Shown piece by piece: positions 44,203 through 56,330 of a stretch of DNA of 64,000 nucleotides; position 1 is the first letter of the stretch; every line of letters starts with the position of its first letter. Made by a program: the position numbers and the translations under genes. Location: NCBI RefSeq assembly GCF_001547525.1, contig NZ_LNJP01000003.1:682001-746000 (forward strand), given 5' to 3'. The notes below the pieces were generated by a model. It saw nothing but the letters and a program-made list of their open reading frames with translations. It made no database searches and had not been told where the DNA came from. Origin of the DNA: Burkholderia anthina (GTDB lineage: Bacteria > Pseudomonadota > Gammaproteobacteria > Burkholderiales > Burkholderiaceae).

Positions 44203-45735
44203 ATGAAGTCATTCCCGCTGCCCGCCACGCTGCGCCGCCAAACCGCGTCGATCGTGGCACGCATTCTGTCGCCCCGCGGCGTACTCGTGGCGGGCATCGT
44301 CCTGCTGATGTTCAGTTGGGGACTCTCCACGTCGCTATTAATCGAGGCGCGACGCGACGCGTATGACCATGCGGTTGAAAATGCGCGCAACTTGATGCTG
44401 CTGATCGAACGCGATATCGCGCGCAATATCGAACTCTACGATTTGTCGCTGCAAAACGTCGTCGACGGCATGGCCGATCCGGAACTGATGACATTGCCGC
44501 CGCGCCAGCGCCACCGGCTGCTGTTCGACCGCGCGGCGACCGGCGCCTATCTCGGCTCGATTTTCGTGATGGATGCGCACGGCAATATCGCGATCGACTC
44601 CAGCGCGTCGCCCGCGCGGCAAGGCAATTTCGCCGACCGCGACTATTTCGCCGTGCACCGCGACCGGCTTGCCCCCGGCCTCTACATCAGCCGGCCGTAC
44701 GCGTCGCGGCTGCGCGGCGGCGCGCTGACGATCGCGCTGAGCCGCCGGATCAACCGGCCCGACGGCACGTTCGGCGGGATCGTCGTCGGCACGCTCAGCA
44801 TCGACTACTTCCGCGCGCTGCTCGACGGCATCGCGGTCGGCCGGCACGGCAGCGCGGCGATCGTCGAGGACAACGGCACGCTCGTGTCGCGCCTGCCGTA
44901 CGACACGCGGGTGGTCGGCCTCGACCTGCACGACTCGCCGCTGTTCATCGACGCGCAGCGCGGCCGCGCCGGCGAGCTGACCGGCGTCGGCGCCATCGAC
45001 GGCGTGCGGCGCGTCTATGTGTACAAGCATCTCGCCGGGCTGCCGCTGATCGTCGACGTCGCGCCCGCCGAAATCGACATCTACGCGTCATGGCGCCACC
45101 GCGCGGTCTGGACCGTCGTGCTGATGAGCCTGTTCACGGCGTTCATCGCGTGGGGCTCGCTCGCGCTGTCGCGCGAGCTGAAGCGCCGGCAGGACGCCGA
45201 ATCCAAGCTGTACCGGCTCGCGCACACCGATTCGCTGACGGGCCTCGACAACCGCGGCACGTTCGACGCGGTGCTCGCGAAGGAGGCCCAGCGCGCGTCG
45301 CGCAGCGGGCGCCCGTTGTCCGTGCTGTTCGTCGACGTCGATCACTTCAAGGCGTTCAACGACTACTACGGCCACCCGGCCGGCGACGACGTGCTGCGCC
45401 AGGTCGCGCAATCGCTATCGCGCTGCCTGCGCCGCGACAGCGATCACGTCGCGCGCTACGGCGGCGAGGAATTCGTCGTCACGCTCCCCGACACCGACGC
45501 GCAAGGCGCGGCGACCGTCGCCGAAAGCATCCGGCGTACGATCGCGGGGCTCGAGATCGAACACGTGAAGAGCCCGTACGGCCGCGTCACGGCCAGCATC
45601 GGCACGGCCACCGCCGCCGACGGCCGGATGAACGCCGCGACGCTGCTGCGGCGCGCAGACGAAGCGCTGTACCGCGCGAAGTCCGGCGGCCGCAACCGCG
45701 TGCTGGACGCGCAGTCGAGCGGGGCCGACGCTTGA
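44203..45735 (+). CDS. Diguanylate cyclase with periplasmic Cache sensor
   Basis: 510 residues. TM1 about 28-48 (LVAGIVLLMFSWGLSTSLLI), a periplasmic Cache/PDC region (about 50-300: YLGSIFVMDAHGNIAIDSS, FADRDYFAVHRD, GLYISRPY), TM2 about 302-322, then a GGDEF domain (LTGLDNRGTFDAVL, FVDVDHFKAFNDYYGHPAGDDVL). The active-site loop is GGEEF; the inhibitory I-site RDSD lies five residues before it, so product inhibition is expected. It makes cyclic-di-GMP. The FNR-type box upstream suggests control by oxygen. Confidence 0.94.
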   Translation: MKSFPLPATLRRQTASIVARILSPRGVLVAGIVLLMFSWGLSTSLLIEARRDAYDHAVENARNLMLLIERDIARNIELYDLSLQNVVDGMADPELMTLPPRQRHRLLFDRAATGAYLGSIFVMDAHGNIAIDSSASPARQGNFADRDYFAVHRDRLAPGLYISRPYASRLRGGALTIALSRRINRPDGTFGGIVVGTLSIDYFRALLDGIAVGRHGSAAIVEDNGTLVSRLPYDTRVVGLDLHDSPLFIDAQRGRAGELTGVGAIDGVRRVYVYKHLAGLPLIVDVAPAEIDIYASWRHRAVWTVVLMSLFTAFIAWGSLALSRELKRRQDAESKLYRLAHTDSLTGLDNRGTFDAVLAKEAQRASRSGRPLSVLFVDVDHFKAFNDYYGHPAGDDVLRQVAQSLSRCLRRDSDHVARYGGEEFVVTLPDTDAQGAATVAESIRRTIAGLEIEHVKSPYGRVTASIGTATAADGRMNAATLLRRADEALYRAKSGGRNRVLDAQSSGADA

Positions 45736-45907
45736 CGCGCGATGATGGAACGTGGCGCGTGATCTGATGCGGCCGCCTGCCGCCTGGCCTGCCGGCCGCG
45801 CCGTGGACAGCCCGCGCGCGTTCGGCTAGCGTTACGTCTGCTGCGCATGCGGCGCGGCGCCGGCCCGCGCGGGCCGCCGTGCGCGTTCCGGCCACTCCTG
45901 CTCCGTC

Positions 45908-48644
<2,737 letters not shown>

Positions 48645-48664
48645 GTCAGTCGCTTTCGCGAGCG

Positions 48665-48690
48665 GCCGGGCGGTGTGACAACCGCCCGGC
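48665..48690 (+). terminator. Rho-independent terminator of argG
   Basis: Perfect 10-bp stem GCCGGGCGGT/ACCGCCCGGC with the loop GTGACA, about 20 bp after the argG stop. A pyrimidine-rich stretch rather than a clean T tract follows. Confidence 0.8.
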
Positions 48691-48771
48691 TGCATGCAGT
48701 ACTTCCCTTCCCGCTTTTTCTTCAAGCACTGCCGGATTCGGAACGCGTATCGCGACGATCCTGCAGGCGCG

Positions 48772-49584
48772 TCAGAGTTTTTTCGACACCGTGGCCGTCG
48801 CAGTGGCTGCAGGCCTCGTCATCGTCGTGGAAGCAGCGGCATTGGCCGGCGCCGACGCCGGCGTGCGCGCCAGATCCCGACCGATCATGTCCGCGACCGA
48901 CTTCTCGCACGACTTGATCCCTTCCACCGACTTGTCGAAATTCTTCTCGAGATCGCTGAAGCTGCCGTACGTGTACGCGAAATCGCTGTCGATGTGGACG
49001 CTGCTCGCCTTGACGTCGTAGCCGCACGCGAACGTCTTGTAATAGAGGTCCTGCTTCGTCTTCGCGTCGAGAATGCGCGCGCGGATGACGACCCACGGGA
49101 TGTAGTCGAGCTGCTGAGGCGGCGAGATATAGCCGAACGACGTGAACCACACGTTCATGATCGCATCCGCGTCGGTCTGGATCGCCGAGTAGTCGTCCGA
49201 CTTGCCGTCATCGGCAAGCTTCACCTTCTGCCCGTCCAGCTTCACGACCTGATAGCCGTTGCCGGTGAGGCGGCCCGCCACGCCGTCCGCGATGTCCGGT
49301 GCGAAGAGGATCTTGCCGGCGGCCACGTGGTCCGTGTAGGTGCTCGTATGGCTTGCGTTGACGGCGCCTTGCGCGAGCGCGCCGATCAACCCGAACCCGG
49401 CCGCCGCGCCGCCGGAATTGACGACCGCGACACGCTTCGGCTCGATGACGTCGAGCATCGCGATCGAATGCAGCTTCTGACGCGCCTCGGGCGTCATGTC
49501 CGTGTTCGGCACCGTGGTGCAGCCGGACAGCAGCGTCACGAGCAGGCCGCAACCGACCAGGGTGGCTTTGGATGAGTTCTTCAT
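48772..49584 (-). CDS. Hypothetical lipoprotein
   Basis: 270 residues from the ATG at 49584. Lipobox LLVTLLSGCTTVP. Body: LHSIAMLDVIEPKRVAVVNSGGAAAGFGLIGALAQGA, then DIADGVAGRLTGNGYQVVKLDG and IMNVWFTSFGYISPP, resembling periplasmic lipoproteins with a small alpha/beta domain. The tail (about 240-270) is Ala/Thr-rich low complexity. Function unknown. Confidence 0.75.
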   Translation of the reverse strand: MKNSSKATLVGCGLLVTLLSGCTTVPNTDMTPEARQKLHSIAMLDVIEPKRVAVVNSGGAAAGFGLIGALAQGAVNASHTSTYTDHVAAGKILFAPDIADGVAGRLTGNGYQVVKLDGQKVKLADDGKSDDYSAIQTDADAIMNVWFTSFGYISPPQQLDYIPWVVIRARILDAKTKQDLYYKTFACGYDVKASSVHIDSDFAYTYGSFSDLEKNFDKSVEGIKSCEKSVADMIGRDLARTPASAPANAAASTTMTRPAATATATVSKKL

Positions 49585-49629
49585 TGGATCAGTGGCTTTC
49601 GTTGTTGACGGAACGTGTTCATCGGGCCG

Positions 49630-49661
49630 CCGCACGCGGCGCGTCGACGCGCCGTGTGCGG
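49630..49661 (-). terminator. Hairpin terminator after the lipoprotein gene at 49675
   Basis: 14-bp arms CCGCACGCGGCGCG and CGCGCCGTGTGCGG with one wobble pair and a TCGA loop, 14 bp past the stop codon on the minus strand. No strong T tract. Confidence 0.65.
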
Positions 49662-49674
49662 TGCGACCGTGCGT

Positions 49675-50607
49675 TTATTGTTTGATCACCTGACCGTACG
49701 CGATGAAGCTGTAATCAGCCGCGCGCAGCACGTAGAGGATCGAGCGCTTGAAACCGTTGGTTCCCGTGATCGGCACGAACATGATCGCGGCATTGCCCGA
49801 CAGCGGAACGCCGGCCGGCAGCTTGCAGCCCGTCGATGCGGAGGCCGTCACCGTCATGTCGTACATGTTCTGGCTCGAGCCGGGCGTGGAAAGCAGCAAC
49901 GTACCGCTCAGGTTGCAACCGCTCAGCGTGCCGGTCAGCGTACCGCCCGATGCAATCGCGAACGATGCGTTGGTCGTCGCCCACGTGCCCACCACGCTGT
50001 CCTGCGTGACGGCAAGTGCGTTCGCGGCGTTGTAGGTCCACGTGAAATTCGAGGCCGTACCGTTGCGGGTGATCGTGCCGGACAACGTCTGCTTCGGGCT
50101 GTATGCGCCCGAGCCCGAATCGATCTTCGTGACGATGCCGCTCGTTCCCGCGAAGTTGATACCCGGTGCAAGCGACCACGTCGAACCGTTGACGGTCAGA
50201 TTCGTGAAATCGTCGGACATCACGAACGATCCGAGCAGATTGAGCGTGCTCAGGTTGTTGTGCGGGTCGACCAGGGCGATGGTCGAGTAGCCGAGGTTGC
50301 CGGATGCCGACCAGATCCCGACCGGGCCGGTTGCCGTTGCGGCCGTCGAACCGTCTTGCGGGGTCGTCAGGCTGGGCAGTGCCTCGCCGACCGTCACCGG
50401 CTGCGACGATGCGACGGGGGCGCTTGCGGGGGGTGCCGCGAGCGGCGTGGACGCGACGGACGGTGCGCTGGCTGAGTTGTTGGCGCCGCCGGTGTTGGCG
50501 GGCGTGCCGCTGCTTGCGTTCGACGAGCCGTCGCCGCCGCCGCAACCAGCGACGACGAATACCGAGATCGCGGCTGCGGTCAGCAGACAAAGGGAATGCT
50601 TGTTCAA
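49675..50607 (-). CDS. Hypothetical secreted lipoprotein, Ser/Thr/Ala-rich
   Basis: 310 residues. Signal with lipobox (VFVVAGCGGGDGSS), a low-complexity linker (about 30-80), then a beta-rich region (GIWSASGNLGYSTIALVD, SGTITRNGTASNFTWTYNA, TLSGCNLSGTLLLS, SGNAAIMFVPITGTNGFKRSILYVLRA). Probably surface or periplasmic. No known family recognised. Its start is followed upstream by the CDI array. Confidence 0.7.
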   Translation of the reverse strand: MNKHSLCLLTAAAISVFVVAGCGGGDGSSNASSGTPANTGGANNSASAPSVASTPLAAPPASAPVASSQPVTVGEALPSLTTPQDGSTAATATGPVGIWSASGNLGYSTIALVDPHNNLSTLNLLGSFVMSDDFTNLTVNGSTWSLAPGINFAGTSGIVTKIDSGSGAYSPKQTLSGTITRNGTASNFTWTYNAANALAVTQDSVVGTWATTNASFAIASGGTLTGTLSGCNLSGTLLLSTPGSSQNMYDMTVTASASTGCKLPAGVPLSGNAAIMFVPITGTNGFKRSILYVLRAADYSFIAYGQVIKQ

Positions 50608-51182
50608 TTCAATCCTCGATTTTTTGGTGCGTTTTTTTTAGTGGTCTAGATTCGAATCGCGTTACTTTTACGGTGGGTTGTGGGGGCCTCCTCGAGCGAT
50701 GTTGGATGCTTGGTGTGATGTGTAGGGGAAGAGCAATGCGGGATTCGTCGGTTGCCGGATATTCGGCACGACGGATACGAGTGTGGAGGTGTGGTCGTGC
50801 GGGAAGGCGCACGCAGCGGTGAGAACCGCATGCAGCGGCAGACATACCGCGGCAAGGCAAAGGCACAGCGCGCGCCAGCCCCCGGTGCCTGCGCGCCCCA
50901 TCGAATCGGTACATCCCATGTTCTGGTCATGCGCACGGCCTCGCCGGCCGGGCGCCCCCTCGGTTATCTGGTCGTGTGGTTTGGTTCTACGGCTCTGGTA
51001 GTACTTTTTTGAGATACCGAGGAAGGGTAACGGCGGTGGTGGGGATTTCTTTAGGGGGTTTTATCGAGGGAATTTTCTAAGGGATTTGTTCCGGGGTTCC
51101 GTAAGGCCCTTTGCTCGGCCGTTGGCTCGAGCGATGAAGTCAAACCCACGTTTGAATTCAATCTGTCGATCGGGAAAATGCT
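50608..51182. other. Gene-free stretch between the lipoprotein gene and the CDI array
   Basis: No supported ORF. AT-rich just upstream of the lipoprotein start (about 50625-50670), a likely promoter zone. Small overlapping ORFs have no family resemblance and odd composition. Confidence 0.45.
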
Positions 51183-51803
51183 TCAGTCGCTACGCAGCGG
51201 CACAAGAACATCCCAGGCTGCGGGAATAGCGTTTTGCAAGTACAAGCGCCAGTATGATCGACGGCGTTCGGCGCCGCCCTTGGCTTCCCAGATCGTACTG
51301 CCCGACACCGCGAGCGCTGCGTAATAGCCAGCATCCCAATCGTCCGGAGGCACGCTCTGTTCGGTTTCGCCGACCACATCGAAGTTCGTGTCGTACAAAA
51401 TCGTATTGATCGCAGAGAAAACGGCCATGCCCGCATAAACGGAGACAAAGGCCGATTCGCCATGTTCGAGCAGATCGATAACCTTCGTGTGGTACTCGCC
51501 GTTGGCTATTTCGAGGGTCGGCAGATCGCATTGACCCGATAACGCGTCGATGCCGCTCGCCAGAATCGTTTCGGCTGCCGTCAACACGCTCGCATACGGA
51601 CTCAGCCGGCCAAGCACCTCTCTTGCACAGATCACCGCCAATCTCGCGCGGCGCAAATACCCCGCATCGGCGTGCTCGGCCGCCGACAGGGCCTCGATCA
51701 ACTGAAGAAGGTCCTTTCGGACGGTAGCCGGGAGTTCACCCTCTGTCGTAATCGAGGTCGCAGCTGTCGATAATGCGTTCGACAAACGTTGTGGAATGCG
51801 CAT
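51183..51803 (-). CDS. Imm5-like immunity protein (distal member of the CDI array)
   Basis: 206 residues. All-helical pattern with RRARLAVICAREVLGRLSPYASVLTAAETILASGI resembling Imm5, an immunity family found beside polymorphic toxins. No toxin gene directly precedes it in the window, so it is an orphan. GC is slightly below that of core genes. Assignment to Imm5 is by pattern only. Confidence 0.6.
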   Translation of the reverse strand: MRIPQRLSNALSTAATSITTEGELPATVRKDLLQLIEALSAAEHADAGYLRRARLAVICAREVLGRLSPYASVLTAAETILASGIDALSGQCDLPTLEIANGEYHTKVIDLLEHGESAFVSVYAGMAVFSAINTILYDTNFDVVGETEQSVPPDDWDAGYYAALAVSGSTIWEAKGGAERRRSYWRLYLQNAIPAAWDVLVPLRSD

Positions 51804-51806
51804 CGC

Positions 51807-52135
51807 TTATGCTGATTCTCCGTAATGTCCGATGGACATGATGATTCGAGCATCGTGGCGGCGCGATGAGCGATCTATTCGATCGCTATCGCCTCGCTGG
51901 CATACCGGATTCATGACGATCATCGCGTCATTGCAGACATCTGGCTGCGGTGCGCGATCAACGAAAATCGGCAAATGCATCCCAACGAGGGGCATGCCTC
52001 GAAGTCGCGGCGAGGGTTTTCTAGTGGCCCGGCACCGGCACGCGGCGACGACGAATCGAGCAATTCAACAACAGTGCCATCGCGCGCGCCGACGAAATCA
52101 AGCACGAATCCGGCACATGGCCGGGCTCGTGTCAT
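51807..52135 (-). pseudogene. Possible broken small gene between two immunity genes
   Basis: Two overlapping minus-strand frames: one starts MTRARPCAGFVLDFVGARDG and the other reads MPLVGMHLPIFVDRAPQPDV onwards. Neither is complete; a frameshift near 51990 would join them. Its place among immunity genes suggests a decayed toxin tail or immunity gene, but no family is recognised. Confidence 0.3.
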
Positions 52136-52522
52136 TTACCACCAACGATCAAACTGCATGAACTGGTCTTTAACATGTGCCAAGGCATCTTCGTCGATTG
52201 GTGCTCGAAAGGCGGCTGTGGCAATTGCCCCCGTTACGTCCGCTTTCTTCATTTCCCACGAAATCTCCGGCTTTTCAGAAACCTCTCCAAGCCGCAAAGT
52301 AAAGTGGCCACCCATATCTACAAGTTCAGCCTCCCCGCCCCCGATATCAGAGACAAACGTGTCCCAAACAGAGCAATCAAACCACGCGCTTCCTCGATAT
52401 TCCAGTCTGTGCCCAAACTGCTGCACGTCGATCACCACCTGCATTCGCATCGACGGTACATGTTCGTCTGCCTCAACAACATCGAGGTGCAAACGGAACG
52501 GCTTTTCGATCTTGATTTCCAT
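52136..52522 (-). CDS. Putative immunity protein of the IS30-truncated toxin module
   Basis: 128 residues; acidic, no signal peptide. Reads MEIKIEKPFRLHLDVVEADE onward with GGGEAELVDMGGHFTLRLGEV in the middle. Starts 10 bp after the stop of a toxin-tail fragment (52532-52700), the exact position of cdiI in this array. No known immunity family recognised; the role is inferred from position. Confidence 0.55.
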   Translation of the reverse strand: MEIKIEKPFRLHLDVVEADEHVPSMRMQVVIDVQQFGHRLEYRGSAWFDCSVWDTFVSDIGGGEAELVDMGGHFTLRLGEVSEKPEISWEMKKADVTGAIATAAFRAPIDEDALAHVKDQFMQFDRWW

Positions 52523-52531
52523 GTTCCGATA

Positions 52532-52700
52532 TTACTTTCCGGTGTGTAAAGCGTGGATCAGAGCAGGAAGCTGCCCAGGCTGCTGCGGCGGTGAAAATTT
52601 CAGTTCCCAGCCGCCAACATTAATCACCTGATTGTAGGGCACGCCACCTTGAGTCGCAGCATTCACTGCGCTCTGCAGGCTTGACAACTGTTGCTGGGCG
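52532..52700 (-). pseudogene. C-terminal tail of a CdiA-type toxin, truncated by IS30
   Basis: The last ~54 residues of a protein: QQQLSSLQSAVNAATQGGVP then YNQVINVGGWELKFSPPQQP and GQLPALIHALHTGK-stop. The upstream part is replaced by the IS30 end at 52700. The intact frame and the putative immunity gene 10 bp downstream suggest a toxin C-terminus. Toxin family not recognised. Confidence 0.6.
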
Positions 52701-53389
52701 GTCTCAAGAATCAAGTGCAACGTTTAGCCAATCCGGCGGCAGCCAATTCCATCGCCATAGCCTCTTCAGGGGTTTTCCAGTTGAGGGTTTGGCGAGGGCG
52801 GCCGTTCATCAGTTTGGCAATGTCGTTCAATTGCATCTGGGTGACGCCTGACAGGTCGGCCCCTTGGGCAGAAACTGGCGCAGCAGGCCGTTGGTATTTT
52901 CGTTGCTGCCCCGTTGCCAAGGGGCGTAGGGATCTGCGAACCAGATGTCCAGATTCAGTCGTTCAGCCAACTCGACATGGCAAGTCATTTCCGATCCACG
53001 ATCGTGCGTCAGGCTCTCACGCAGAAAGGCCGGGAGCTTCTTCATCTGGCGCGTGAACCCCTCCAGTGCGTCCTGGGCCGTACAGCCATTCATGCGACAC
53101 AGCACGACGAACCGCGTCTTGCGCTCGACCAAGGTACCGACGCAGGAGCGATTGAAGGCGCCTTTGATGAGATCGCCTTCCCAATGACCGGGCCATTGGC
53201 GCGTTTCGATTGCCTCGGGTCGATGGATGATGCGCAGTTCTTCAAGCAGCCTTGCAATCGCCCTGACGCTCGTGTTTCTGGCCTTCTCGATCATGATCGC
53301 CGCGCGCTCTTCGGCGCTCAGATGCTGGTATTTCGTCATTGCAACACCCTACCTCATCAACGGTGTTGCACTCGAAACGAGAGTCTAAG
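52700..53389 (-). mobile_element. IS30-family element (copy 2), internally deleted
   Basis: The ends match those of copy 1 (21602-23759). The N-terminal transposase part jumps from IARLL straight to EELRIIHRPE, an in-frame 387-bp deletion compared with copy 1. It retains the ~131 bp missing there. The C-terminal part is out of frame (…LPKGPTCQ) through the same one-base loss as copy 1. It interrupts a CdiA-type toxin gene. Confidence 0.85.
52711..53339 (-). pseudogene. IS30 transposase (copy 2), deleted and frameshifted
   Basis: MTKYQHLSAEERAAIMIEKA start, HTH lost by the deletion, then RQWPGHWEGDLIKGAFNRSC, ERKTRFVVLCRMNG, LTHDRGSEMTCH and WQRGSNENTNGLLRQFLPKG of the DDE core. After LPKG the frame breaks; the normal end (LSGVTQMQLNDIAKLMNGRP) continues in another frame. 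Inactive. Confidence 0.85.
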
Positions 53390-53555
53390 CAGTCTTAAGT
53401 TACGCTGATCTTTATGCAGCAGCTACTGTCCGCGCAAGCGGAGGCGGACGGCAGATTGCAACCACCCCCCTTAAGGATGGAGATCTGCAAAGTCAATTTC
53501 CCGCTCGGAAATTGCGACCCAATCGCTCCTCAGAAAATCACAACTTTCCTGCCGT

Positions 53556-54005
53556 CTATCTTTGATATCCGATCGTCACAAAAACCTCCCCAGTTTCATC
53601 ATCACAGATAACCCGCGCTGGCACCGACACATCACCAAAATCTCTCTGCAATTTCACATTCCAGCCATCGACGATCAATTTCGCGAGCTCGGCAGCCTGG
53701 TCGGTATCAATATCATCAAACATCCCCGTTATCTCAAGCAGATTTATCCAGAACTGAATCTCATGAACAGCCTTCCCTTTACTCAACAAATCCTCGTACT
53801 CTTCATCACTGAACAATTCAGAAACGAATACCCCACCGCCAACAACCCTAAAATCCGGGAAGAATAATTTTGCAAAATGAAAGACGAAGTCGTACACCAG
53901 CCCATGAGCTTTATAGACAGTATGCACGTAGTCAAGCCCAGAAACACTACCCGGCGGATTGGCGGCAACAAATGAAGCAAAATCGAATGACTTGTCGTTA
54001 TACAT
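53556..54005 (-). CDS. Immunity protein of the orphan CdiA-CT module
   Basis: 149 residues, acidic, no signal peptide: MYNDKSFDFASFVAANPPGS, GGGVFVSELFSDEEYEDLLSKG, WNVKLQRDFGDVSVPARVIC. Its ATG overlaps the toxin stop by one base (TAATG), the classic cdiA-cdiI coupling. It should bind and neutralise the Ntox24-like tail encoded just upstream. AT-richer than core genes. No immunity family named with confidence. Confidence 0.7.
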   Translation of the reverse strand: MYNDKSFDFASFVAANPPGSVSGLDYVHTVYKAHGLVYDFVFHFAKLFFPDFRVVGGGVFVSELFSDEEYEDLLSKGKAVHEIQFWINLLEITGMFDDIDTDQAAELAKLIVDGWNVKLQRDFGDVSVPARVICDDETGEVFVTIGYQR

Positions 54006-56330
54006 TACTTTCCTCCTGGAAATTCATCTGATCGGGGCTCACGCACCTTGGGCTTTCCTATGAACTGGCTCCCATCTGGAGCATAGTTGATTCCAGTTTC
54101 CTTGACATTTGGGCGTGCAATATTTCCATGGTCTTGACCGGAGCCGCGATACTGCTTCCAAGTTCCATCACCATTATATGTCGTGTATTGCCCATCAAAT
54201 CCGGGGCGCTCAATGATCGAGTGCGGGAGCCCTTCTGCGTCAGGCAAAGGGCTTGGTGGCTTATTGCGAGACTTGCCTCCCTTACCCCCGAGCTCCGGTG
54301 TCGTCGTCGCAACGTCCGTGGTATTCGCCACCGCATTCGGTGCGGCCCCATTGGAACCGACCGGATGATTCGCCCCCCCGTCCCAGGTTCCGCGGGGCCC
54401 GGAGTATGATTCGTCCCCAACCGTGACCAGTCGCGTCCCCGCGCCATCAGCCGTGCCCGTCAGAATGCCTGAGGCATCGCCAGCCACGGTTCCGCGAATA
54501 AGCCCGCCAAGCCCGCCAATTGCGCTGCCCAACACAACGCCGCCCGTCAACGCCCCAATAGCTGTCGGATTACCCTTCAGGGCGGCGCTGAGCAGATCCA
54601 ACGTATTCGTGCCCCCCTGAACAAACGTACCGACAATCCCATTCTGAGCGGCCGACTGATATAACGCGCTCATCGGTGCCGAACCCGGCAGGCCGGAATA
54701 AAACAGGTTGTCGTATGCGAGCAAGGCCCCTTGTTTGACAGTGTCCTTCACTGACGACACAGCGGCCGATCCCGCCTCCTTTGCCCAGTTCACCGTCTCC
54801 TGCGGACTCTGCGATGCAACCGACGCCGCAGCGCGACCACTCAGAGCCGTCATCGCAACAGGCAGCGAAAACCCGTATTGAGACGCTTGACCAGCGAAGG
54901 CTACGGCGGCATTTACGAATTTCTGTAGCTTGTCATGAAGCGAATTGTTGAACGCCTCGTTGACTGCCCATGTCGCGCCGGCCTGTGCATCAGCTCCAGC
55001 AAGACCACTCGTGAGGCCTCCAGCAAGCGCAGCAACTCCCCCGATGACAGCATTAGTCGTGCCATTGTTGAAACTCGTAACTTGCGTCGACGTTCCGTCA
55101 CCGTTGTCCGTTACCGTGACAGTCTGTTTTCCGTCATACAGGCTGTCTCGAACATACGGCGTCGCAATTGCGCTGACAGCGCCACCAATCGCCCCTCCCG
55201 CGCATCCATTTCCTCCCGCAGCTGAAAGCGCACACCCCAGCGTCGCATGAGCCAGTACGTACCCCGGGCTGCCCTCTGCCAGTACCGAAGTCTTGTCCGT
55301 CGAAGCAACGCCGATTGCACCCGCACCAATCACGCCGAGATCGCTGATCAGGCTGTTCGTAAGCGCACTGCCGAAGCTGCCTCCGGATACGGCCGTATTG
55401 ATTGCGGCCGACACGACGCCGCGCTCAACAATCTTCTCCAACACCTGGCCGAGTTGCCCCATCGAGACCGCTCCACCGGTTCCGATTGTTCGACCGAGAT
55501 CCTGCAAACCCTGAAGATTGGCAAGACCCGTCCCAGCCATGACACCGGCAGTCAATGCGCCGAGGGCGCCCGCCTGCAGGATCTTTCCGAAATTCAGCCC
55601 GTTCCCGGAGAATGCTTGACTGGTAATGCTTCCAACCATGCCGCCAAGTGCGCCGATCATTACCGAACCAACCGACAGCTGCGTCATCACAACGCCCGCG
55701 GCGGCGGCGGCGCCCGCCGTCACGATCGACGCTGCAATCGCGATGGCCGCGATGGCAAACGTCGGCAGCCCGCCGCCCTCCTGCACGAAGTCCGAATGCA
55801 GGTGATCACTGACTGACGTCTGCGTAAAGTTCACGCCGAGTTGCTGCTGCAGGTTTGCGAGTGCCTGCTGCGTACCAACCTGATCGACCGTGCCGTCTGC
55901 ATTCAACTTCTGCAGCGCCCCACCGATCTGATTGAGCGCCTGAACATTCAACTCCATGTTCGCCGCGCTCATGAACCCGCCCGGCTGCACCACCGTCCCG
56001 GTCGTGTTCAGATACCCGCCATCGACCTTCTGCCAGATCTCGCCGACGTTGACCTGATTCGCCTGGTTCGTCAGCGTGTGCGTGTCGACGCTCAGCGTCT
56101 CCGACGCGGAGATGCTCCCCGTATTGAGGATGCTGCCGTTACCGTCCTGATTGAACTTCAGCGTGACGTCGTGTCCGGAGATGTTGCCGCCCGCCGACAT
56201 CGCCTGCGTGTCCTGCGGCAAATACACCTGCGGCATCAGCGCGGTAATCGTCGGGCACGTCACCGCTCCCGTCGCGTGACACGTCGGGTCCGGCACCGTC
56301 TGCTCGACGTACCAAAGCATCGGCCTGCTC
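54005..56330 (-). CDS. Orphan CdiA C-terminal module with Ntox24-like toxin tail
   Basis: About 770 residues. The first ~140 (MLWYVEQTVPDPTCHATG, PQVYLPQDTQAMSAGGN, ALQKLNADGTVD) are almost identical to an internal part of the main CdiA (about 58960-59370). The sequence then diverges through Gly/Ala-rich pretoxin repeats (LGCALSAAGGNGCAGGAIGG, DUF637-like) to a distinct tail: PHSIIERPGFDGQYTTYNGD then GTWKQYRGSGQDHGNIARPN and VKETGINYAPDG. The tail resembles the polymorphic toxin type-24 domain. No secretion signal and no FHA repeats, so it is silent unless recombined onto the main gene. The ATG at 56320 is internal to the homology and may not be a real start. Confidence 0.72.
55910..56330 (-). 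repeat. Duplicated cdiA segment in the orphan module
   Basis: About 410 bp nearly identical to 58960-59380 inside the main cdiA, differing by scattered single bases. It marks the recombination join of the orphan module and could serve as a crossover site for toxin switching. Confidence 0.8.

Noticed and set aside
51960..52135. Independent small gene starting MTRARPCAGF
   Set aside because: Frame is short and runs into another frame with better continuity; kept only as a possible broken gene with low confidence.
52827..52930. Programmed frameshift in the IS30 transposase
   Set aside because: IS30 elements normally use one continuous frame. Both copies have other damage, so a plain mutation is more likely.
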